Shown here one piece after another: positions 58,719 through 64,000 of a stretch of 64,000 bases of DNA. The translations under genes and the position numbers were made by a program. The stretch covers positions 1,612,001 to 1,676,000 of the forward strand of contig CP054189.1 of NCBI GenBank assembly GCA_015709495.1, read 5' to 3'. The notes beneath the pieces were generated by a model. That model made no database searches, was not told the origin of the DNA, and worked only from the letters and a program-made list of their open reading frames with translations. Position 1 is the stretch's first letter; each line of letters begins with the position of its first letter. This stretch comes from Chthonomonadaceae bacterium. Its GTDB lineage: Bacteria; Armatimonadota; Fimbriimonadia; Fimbriimonadales; Fimbriimonadaceae.

Positions 58719-59759
58719 ATGCCGGACGAATCCCTCACGTACCTGTCAGCGGGCGTCAATATCGACGAAGCTCAAAGAGCGTTGAGGGGCGTTCTGCCAG
58801 ACGTGCAAGCGACCTACACCGAGAACGTGGTCGCGGGAGTCGGGGGCTTTGGCGGGCTATTCCACGCGAGCTTCCCCGGAATCGATCAGCCTGTGCTGGT
58901 TGCGAGCATCGACGGGGTCGGAACCAAGACGCGGGTTGCCTCGATGGTGGGCGATTACACCGGCTTGGGCAAGGACATCGTGAACCACTGCATCAACGAT
59001 ATCCTGTGCCAAGGTGCGCGGCCGCTCTTCTTCTTGGATTACTTCGCGGCCTCAAGGCTCTCTGGCCAGATTCTGGAGGAGGTCTTGCGAGGGGCATCGG
59101 AGGCTTGCAGGGCGGTGGGTTGCGCTCTGCTAGGGGGTGAGACCGCCGAAATGCCGGGCGTCTATGCCGAGGACGAGATCGACGTTGTGGGCTCGATCGT
59201 CGGGGTCGTCGAATACGCGCGTCGGCTTCCCCGTCCGACGATCAGGCCCGGCGACACCCTCATCGGCATCGCAAGCGACGGGCTCCACACGAACGGTTTC
59301 TCGCTCGCGAGAAAGTCGCTCTTCGAGATCGGGGGGCTATCCGTTCGCCAGCCCGTTCCGGGGCTGAACACCACCATCGGCGAGGAGCTTTTGCGCCCCC
59401 ATCGCTGCTATTTCAACGCGCTGTATCCGCTGCTCCAAGAAGAAGTTGGCATCAAGTCGCTCGCCCACATCACCGGGGGCGGACTCCACGACAACGTACC
59501 GAGGGCGTTGCCCCCCGATACTCAGGCGATCGTCGAGCGGAGAACGTGGACGCCGCAACCGCTCTTCATGCTGATCCAGGAACTCGGAGGCGTGCCCGAC
59601 TACGAAATGTACCGCACGTTCAACATGGGGATTGGAATGGTGGTCGTGGTCGACAGCGACGCAGCGCCGGCGGTTGTGCAGCGCCTCTCCGAGTCCGGGG
59701 AGTCAGCGGCGGTCATCGGCTCCGTGCAGCACGGTGCGCACGACGTGCAGTTCGTGTAG
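58719..59759 (+). CDS. purM: Phosphoribosylformylglycinamidine cyclo-ligase
   Basis: 346 residues (AIR synthetase). LTYLSAGVNIDEAQRALRGV at the N terminus, PVLVASIDGVGTKTRVASMV, HCINDILCQGARPLFFLDYF and GGETAEMPGVYAEDEIDVVG are conserved. HITGGGLHDNVPRALPPDTQ lies in the C-terminal domain. It closes the imidazole ring in purine synthesis. The ATG at 58719 follows a TACGCT -10-like box by six bases. purL begins 4 kb downstream, so two purine genes are in the window but not in one operon. Confidence 0.95.
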   Translation: MPDESLTYLSAGVNIDEAQRALRGVLPDVQATYTENVVAGVGGFGGLFHASFPGIDQPVLVASIDGVGTKTRVASMVGDYTGLGKDIVNHCINDILCQGARPLFFLDYFAASRLSGQILEEVLRGASEACRAVGCALLGGETAEMPGVYAEDEIDVVGSIVGVVEYARRLPRPTIRPGDTLIGIASDGLHTNGFSLARKSLFEIGGLSVRQPVPGLNTTIGEELLRPHRCYFNALYPLLQEEVGIKSLAHITGGGLHDNVPRALPPDTQAIVERRTWTPQPLFMLIQELGGVPDYEMYRTFNMGIGMVVVVDSDAAPAVVQRLSESGESAAVIGSVQHGAHDVQFV

Positions 59760-59833
59760 GCTGACGCGCCTGCTGTGCGGATATACTGGGCCGGAATCCG
59801 GCGGCCTGCCGGACTCCATTCCGAGGTAACGAT

Positions 59834-60559
59834 ATGAGAGTTGCGCTGTTCCTTCTTCCATTGCTCCTGCTGTTGGTGGGCTGTGAAGAACCTGCCAAAC
59901 CCCGAGAGACCGCCACGAAACCTGCGGCGAACACGCCCGACCCTGCCCCCGTTCTGAAAGAGATGGATATCGATCAAGTGCCCGATGAGGCCCACAAGCC
60001 CCTCACGAACCCGAAAGACGGCGAGGAAGTGGCTGTTATCGAAACCAACCTCGGCAAGATCGTGGTGCGATTCTTCCCCGACGTCGCGCCCAAGCATGTC
60101 GAGAACTTTCTGAAACTCGCGAAGGAAGGCTATTACGACGGTACGAAGTTCCACAGGGTGATCCCCGGGTTTATGATTCAGGGAGGGGACCCGAACAGCA
60201 AAGACGATGACCGGATGAACGACGGCGCAGGCGGCCCAGGGTATACGGTCAAGGGCGAGTTCAACAGGGTTCCTCACGTTCGCGGGATTCTTTCAACGGC
60301 GCGCACGATGGACCCCGACAGCGCGGGAAGTCAGTTTTTCGTCGTCGTTGCGGATTCCCACTTCCTCAACCCGAAGTTTTATGAGGACGGCAAGGTCGTT
60401 CCGGGCAAGGAGGGTTACACCGTCTTCGGAGCGGTGGTCTCGGGAATCGAGGTGGCCGATAAGATTGTAAACCTGCCCCGCGACGCGAACGACAACCCGC
60501 TTCCCGATAACCCCGCGGTCCTCAAGAAGGTCAAGATCGCGAAGTGGCCTGTGAAATAG
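59834..60559 (+). CDS. Lipoprotein peptidyl-prolyl isomerase, cyclophilin type
   Basis: 241 residues. A lipoprotein signal with lipobox LLVGC (cysteine about 17) precedes a Pro/Thr-rich linker. The cyclophilin domain follows from about 68: VAVIETNLGKIVVRFFPDVA, FHRVIPGFMIQGGDPN with the catalytic Arg, and SAGSQFFVVVADSHFLN. It should speed proline isomerisation in envelope proteins and be anchored in a membrane. AGGTAACG precedes the ATG. A TATACT -10 box lies about 50 bases upstream. Confidence 0.92.
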   Translation: MRVALFLLPLLLLLVGCEEPAKPRETATKPAANTPDPAPVLKEMDIDQVPDEAHKPLTNPKDGEEVAVIETNLGKIVVRFFPDVAPKHVENFLKLAKEGYYDGTKFHRVIPGFMIQGGDPNSKDDDRMNDGAGGPGYTVKGEFNRVPHVRGILSTARTMDPDSAGSQFFVVVADSHFLNPKFYEDGKVVPGKEGYTVFGAVVSGIEVADKIVNLPRDANDNPLPDNPAVLKKVKIAKWPVK

Positions 60560-60931
60560 GCGCTATCCACGTCCGCCGGCCAAGGCCGAACGCGACTTCG
60601 AGATCGAAGCGGAGCCCGAGATCGCGTGGATCGCGACGGTGAGTCCGAAGATCCGCTTCCTCGAGTTTCGAACGCATCCGAGTCGACTCGTTCCCACGGC
60701 GACGGTGGCGGTGTCGCTGCCGTTTGAGGCCTCACGCTGTGCTCTTCTCACCTTTTCCGGAACTCCATTCCGACACCTTTCGGCGATCTCCACGTAATCA
60801 TGGTTGCGACGTTTCGTCGTCGATGGGAGGGCTGGGCATTGGCTGTGGCCGACGAATTGAGCCAGTCGGACCGCTGGCGAGCAATAGCATGGGAAGGTGG
60901 CAGGCAAGGTTAGCTTGATGGACTAGGAACG
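60560..60931. other. Non-coding stretch, nothing recognised
   Basis: About 370 bases between the cyclophilin and the sigma factor genes. Frames are short and without ribosome-binding sites. The promoter of the sigma-factor operon should be in the right part, but no clear box is seen. Confidence 0.4.
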
Positions 60932-61483
60932 GTGATTGAAATGCAGGCTCCAGCGGGTGAGGGGTGGAGTAAAGCCGACGTGCATCGCGCGCGGCTGATG
61001 AGGCTGGCGTTGCGTCTTTGCACCGGGGACAGGGACGCCGCCAGCGACCTCGCCCAACAAGCGATCGCGAATGCCTGCTGTCAGCAAGGCTTGAATGGAG
61101 ACCTCGATCTTTGGCCTTATCTGCGGACCTCGCTGCTTCATCTCTACATCGACCGCGCGAGGTTGCTCAAAAGGGAATTGCCGTTGGATGCTCTCGGTGA
61201 GAACCGAAGCAAAAACGTGTTCCTGTACGGGTCCGGACACGAATCCGACTCCGATAGGGAGTTACGGCTGAGCTTTCTCCGGAGGAGCGTCAAGAGCGTG
61301 CTCGATGAAATGCCCGACTCGCAGGTTGCGCTCCTGCTGCTGATCTATGCCGAGGGCCATTCGTTGGAAGAAGCCGGGACCCGCCTGGGGCTGTCTGCCG
61401 AGGCCGTCAAACAAAGACTGAAGCGGGCCCGAGAACGGTTCCGAAAGACATGCCTGCGGCTTCAGGTGGAGTTCGAAATATGA
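60932..61483 (+). CDS. ECF-type RNA polymerase sigma factor
   Basis: 183 residues of the sigma-70 family, group 4. Region 2 lies at about 18-85 (LRLCTGDRDAASDLAQQAIA, LWPYLRTSLLHLYIDRARLL), and region 4 at about 115-175 with the helix-turn-helix YAEGHSLEEAGTRLGLSAEA and VKQRLKRARERFRK. The GTG at 60932 is preceded by AGGA. It is translationally coupled (ATGA overlap) with the gene for its likely anti-sigma factor. The regulon is not known; ECF genes often drive their own promoter. Confidence 0.88.
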   Translation: MIEMQAPAGEGWSKADVHRARLMRLALRLCTGDRDAASDLAQQAIANACCQQGLNGDLDLWPYLRTSLLHLYIDRARLLKRELPLDALGENRSKNVFLYGSGHESDSDRELRLSFLRRSVKSVLDEMPDSQVALLLLIYAEGHSLEEAGTRLGLSAEAVKQRLKRARERFRKTCLRLQVEFEI

Positions 61484-62676
61484 CGTGCGAACAGTTGCGA
61501 AGGGTCCTGCAAGAGAGCGACCCCGAAGAGTTGACTCAGGATCAGTGGGCGGAGATCGACCTCCATTCGTCGGGATGCGAGCCATGCCGGGCGTTCGTCG
61601 ACGAGTGGCGATCTTGTGAGCAGTCGATGACCTTGCTGCTCGGTCTTGCTTCGCGGGCGGAGCCTACTCCCGCACAACCGGCAGCGAGTCTCCGGCGGAC
61701 CCCCGTCGTGACCGACTTGCGATGGAACTGGCGCAGCGCCCTGGGGACTGGCGGCTTGTTCCTTGGTTTTGGGGCAGTCCTTGGGGGATTGGCAGCGGTA
61801 ACGCTTCTCAGTCCCCGGGTCCGAGCGGGGCCGTTCAATGAGTTGCTCGACGTCCCGTTCTTCAACGAGGCCTTTGTGAGCGGAGCGGGGTTCAGCGAGA
61901 GCTTCGAAGAGGGGATCGAGGGGTGGGACCATCTAGGGAGCGGTCCCAACTACGCGTACCTGGACCCCTCGGTTTCTCACACCGGGCGGTATTCGCTGAG
62001 GCTCCTGCACCGCAGTTATGGAGGGGGAATCCAAAAGGAGTTTCGGACGCCCGTCCCTGCGAACTCGATCGTACGGTTTGGGGCTTGGATCCGTTCGCCA
62101 AGAGGTGGATCGCCCTCGAACAAGTGGTTGAGCCTTGGCCTGAGTGTCGGCGCGACGAGCGCGGGCCACGATGTGATGCTCGTGGACGGGAGGTGGCAGC
62201 CGATCACGTTCACTTTGCAGGTCGATGAACCCACGGACCGCCTGCGTGTGGACCTAACGACCCAGGCGGGCCACGGCCAATACACAGGCATGGACTGGGC
62301 GTCGTGGATCGACGACGTTCGGCTCTACCTCACCTCGAACTCGTCGCATTGGGAGTGGCGCGTCGAGGGTGACCGGATCACGGTGAGGATGGAACTGCCC
62401 GAACCCTACAAGCCGACGTCGGTGAATCTGTCGGAAATCTATCTTCGTGCCGTCCCTCAAAGCGAGCGTTACCTGAGGAGCCGCCGATCGTACGTCGAGG
62501 GCCGGCAAGTCGTTGCAGAGTTCGTCTCGGAGCGTCATGTGGGTTTCCTTCGCTCGGACAGTTCTGGGCCGAGCGACTCTCCCTCGCTGGATGTGGTTAT
62601 GGCGGCACGCGAAGGCGACCTTCCGTGCATCTTCAGCGCGGGCATCCGGGGACCCTCAGGGACGCGGAAAGGCTAA
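61480..62676 (+). CDS. Membrane-anchored zinc-finger anti-sigma factor with extracellular domain
   Basis: 398 residues. The N-terminal cytoplasmic part has CEQLRRVLQES and the ZAS-type zinc motif HSSGCEPC (His-x3-Cys-x2-Cys). One membrane helix follows at about 88-112 (GGLFLGFGAVLGGLAAVTLL). The outside part contains a jelly-roll-like, carbohydrate-binding-type region at about 140-290 (FEEGIEGWDHLGSGPNYAYL, VSHTGRYSLRLLHRSYGG). It probably holds the upstream sigma factor at the membrane and releases it upon an outside signal, which the beta domain may sense. It overlaps the sigma gene by four bases. Confidence 0.82.
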   Translation: MTCEQLRRVLQESDPEELTQDQWAEIDLHSSGCEPCRAFVDEWRSCEQSMTLLLGLASRAEPTPAQPAASLRRTPVVTDLRWNWRSALGTGGLFLGFGAVLGGLAAVTLLSPRVRAGPFNELLDVPFFNEAFVSGAGFSESFEEGIEGWDHLGSGPNYAYLDPSVSHTGRYSLRLLHRSYGGGIQKEFRTPVPANSIVRFGAWIRSPRGGSPSNKWLSLGLSVGATSAGHDVMLVDGRWQPITFTLQVDEPTDRLRVDLTTQAGHGQYTGMDWASWIDDVRLYLTSNSSHWEWRVEGDRITVRMELPEPYKPTSVNLSEIYLRAVPQSERYLRSRRSYVEGRQVVAEFVSERHVGFLRSDSSGPSDSPSLDVVMAAREGDLPCIFSAGIRGPSGTRKG

Positions 62677-62781
62677 CGCAATCGCAACTTGCTGATTCCG
62701 GATGCCTTCGCGCACTCCGCAGAGGACGCTTGCTCTCTGAAACCCCTTTACGCCAAAGGTGGACTGGCGCTTGGCTAGGCT

Positions 62782-63336
62782 CTAGAACTTCACCTTCACG
62801 GGCTCGCGGGCCGCGGGCTCCTCCAATTCAAAGAGTTCCTTCGGCTCGAACTTACCCATGTTGGCAAAGATGTTCGTAGGAAAAGCCTCGATTTTGGTGT
62901 TGTAAGCCGTGACGATGTCGTTGTAGTATTGGCGCGCGAAAGCGATCTTGTTCTCGGTGCCCCTCAGCTCTTCTTGGAGTTGGATCATGTTCTCGTTGGA
63001 CTTGAGGTCGGGGTAGGCCTCCGCCAAGCCGAAAATCCCCGTAAGAGCTGCGCCGACCGCCTTCTCGGCTGTCGCTTTTTCTCCGACGGTCGTTGCGGCC
63101 AGGGCCATGTTGCGGGCCTTGATGACCTTTTCGAGCGTGTCCTGCTCGTGCTTCATGTACCCCTTCACCGTCTCGACAAGGTTCGGGATAAGGTCATATC
63201 GACGCTTGAGCTGAACGTCGATCTGCGCCCAAGCGTTGCCCGTCTGCTGCCGTAGCGACACTAAGCTGTTGTAGGCGCTGATGGCGACGATCAGCAGGAC
63301 GACGAGAATTCCGATCAGAGTCAGGAAGACCCACAT
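62782..63336 (-). CDS. LemA family protein
   Basis: 184 residues. One N-terminal membrane helix (FLTLIGILVVLLIVAISAYN) precedes the LemA helical domain: SLRQQTGNAWAQIDVQLKRR, YDLIPNLVETVKGYMKHEQ, and FARQYYNDIVTAYNTKIEAF then PTNIFANMG. LemA proteins are common, membrane-tied, and of unclear function; they often stand near htpX (here at 0.5-1.5 kb, far from it). It is convergent with the anti-sigma gene across 105 bases. Confidence 0.9.
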   Translation of the reverse strand: MWVFLTLIGILVVLLIVAISAYNSLVSLRQQTGNAWAQIDVQLKRRYDLIPNLVETVKGYMKHEQDTLEKVIKARNMALAATTVGEKATAEKAVGAALTGIFGLAEAYPDLKSNENMIQLQEELRGTENKIAFARQYYNDIVTAYNTKIEAFPTNIFANMGKFEPKELFELEEPAAREPVKVKF

Positions 63337-63389
63337 AGGTTGTTCACATACTCCTCTTTGGTCTGGCTTGAATCCAGAATACGAAGGAT

Positions 63390-63827
63390 TCAGCCTGAGG
63401 GTTGCGTCTTCCGACGCAAAACCACGGGCTCAGGATAGAAACCCGCCGGGTCTCTCAATTCGATGGAATTCAGGTCGACGGGCCGCAGTTCGAGGGCGCG
63501 ATTGTGTCTCACGACGGGTTCGCCCATCTCCTTCACGGCTTCGCCAAGAATTGACTTGATCTCCAAGAACGCCCGATCCGATTCGTAGCGCACCGTCCCC
63601 GTTTTCGGCAGGCCCTCGTGGAGCATTTCGAACCTACCGTTCGCCAAGATGGTCAGTTCGATCTTTCCAAGGGTCCGAGCAACGGCTGGATTGCCTCCTT
63701 CCGGAACCGGCAGGTCCCGATCGCCCGTCCAAGTACCCACGTAGTCGAATCGCGGGCCGCAACTCGCCGAACCGGCGAGCGCAAGCCCTACGGATAGGGT
63801 CACTCCGAACGCTATAATGAGCCTCAT
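63390..63827 (-). CDS. Secreted hypothetical protein, 145 residues
   Basis: The N terminus MRLIIAFGVTLSVGLALAGS with a cysteine at 23 looks like a signal peptide, possibly of a lipoprotein, though the lipobox is imperfect. The rest is beta-type (YVGTWTGDRDLPVPEGGN, GKIELTILANGRFEMLHEGL), similar to small lipocalin-like or META-type domains that I cannot name with confidence. Its ATG overlaps the purL ATG on the opposite strand in CATG, so both genes share a very short control region. Confidence 0.55.
   Translation of the reverse strand: MRLIIAFGVTLSVGLALAGSASCGPRFDYVGTWTGDRDLPVPEGGNPAVARTLGKIELTILANGRFEMLHEGLPKTGTVRYESDRAFLEIKSILGEAVKEMGEPVVRHNRALELRPVDLNSIELRDPAGFYPEPVVLRRKTQPSG
63813..63818 (+). 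promoter_or_regulatory. -10 box TATAAT of purL
   Basis: A perfect TATAAT, seven bases before the purL ATG, without a Shine-Dalgarno sequence. Transcription should start at or next to the start codon. The box lies inside the coding start of the divergent small gene. Confidence 0.55.
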
Positions 63828-64000
63828 GGCGGCGATCTCTTCCGAAGTCTACACGTCGCTGGGCCTCAACGAGTCGGAATATGCCCGAATCGTCCAACTG
63901 ATGGGCCGCGATCCGAATGCCGTGGAACTCGCGATGTTCTCGGTGATGTGGAGCGAGCACTGCGGCTATAAGTACTCGCGGCAAGTCTTGTCCCGGTTCG
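63826..64000 (+). CDS. purL: Phosphoribosylformylglycinamidine synthase subunit PurL, N-terminal part
   Basis: The first 58 residues, cut by the window end. VYTSLGLNESEYARIVQLMG, then AMFSVMWSEHCGYKYSR is diagnostic of PurL (MWSEHCxYK with the catalytic-region histidine). It makes FGAM from FGAR, ATP and ammonia in purine synthesis, one step before PurM. Leaderless expression from TATAAT at 63813-63818 is likely. Confidence 0.92.
   Translation, partial: MAAISSEVYTSLGLNESEYARIVQLMGRDPNAVELAMFSVMWSEHCGYKYSRQVLSRF

Overview
The window looks like a chromosomal segment of a GC-rich, free-living heterotrophic bacterium, most likely Armatimonadota (Fimbriimonadia). That placement is an inference from gene content and style: a PEP-CTERM protein, SepF, many secreted hydrolases, and many start codons lying only a few bases after a -10 box. 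No 16S rRNA gene is present to confirm it. Coding density is high. No rRNA, prophage or CRISPR array was seen. Two tRNA genes are present: Arg-CCG and Lys-UUU.

Layout. 0-15.6 kb: the end of the fluoride channel gene crcB with a DUF190 partner, htpX, a secreted multidomain alpha-L-fucosidase, two separate E1 alpha/beta pairs of 2-oxoacid dehydrogenases, a LolA-like/thioredoxin fusion, a membrane glycosyltransferase followed by an STN-like secreted protein, a serine beta-lactamase-like hydrolase, sepF and a PEP-CTERM protein. 15.8-28 kb: a VWA protein, then an accessory stretch with uvrA fragments, REP-like hairpins, a broken MNT-type antitoxin, a DUF4209-like protein with an RX4H motif, small membrane proteins, an SLC13 transporter, a RAYT transposase remnant, a Panacea antitoxin with an unrecognised small partner, and a DUF433/DUF5615 pair. 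28-33 kb: a compact molybdenum-cofactor operon (moaA, moaC-moaB fusion, moeA, moaD, moaE-rhodanese fusion) ending in a TauE/SafE transporter. 33-40.5 kb: a sialate O-acetylesterase and a complete-looking 4-hydroxyproline degradation cluster (epimerase, three-part D-hydroxyproline dehydrogenase, DapA-family deaminase, and a convergent aldehyde dehydrogenase).

40.5-45.6 kb holds ordinary genes: a methyltransferase, a phosphodiesterase, thpR, a LOG-like protein and a lyxose isomerase. From tRNA-Arg (45.7 kb) to about 51 kb is an island with two near-identical IS3-family elements (about 1.21 kb each), a RelE/ParE-type toxin-antitoxin pair, a HicBA pair, several uvrA 3'-end remnants and another IS remnant. 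51-64 kb returns to chromosomal genes: CocE-type hydrolase, GNAT, DinB, M28 peptidase, pyrG, an AI-2E-type permease, tRNA-Lys, purM, a lipoprotein cyclophilin, an ECF sigma/anti-sigma pair, lemA and the start of purL.

The most unusual feature is that fragments of the uvrA 3' half recur next to toxin-antitoxin or defence-like genes at two loci 30 kb apart. One of these remnants carries three short palindrome-containing insertions. A REP-like hairpin pair with compensatory base changes, together with a RAYT remnant, is the second notable pattern. Several accessory genes carry single-base frame breaks, which could be real decay or residual long-read errors.
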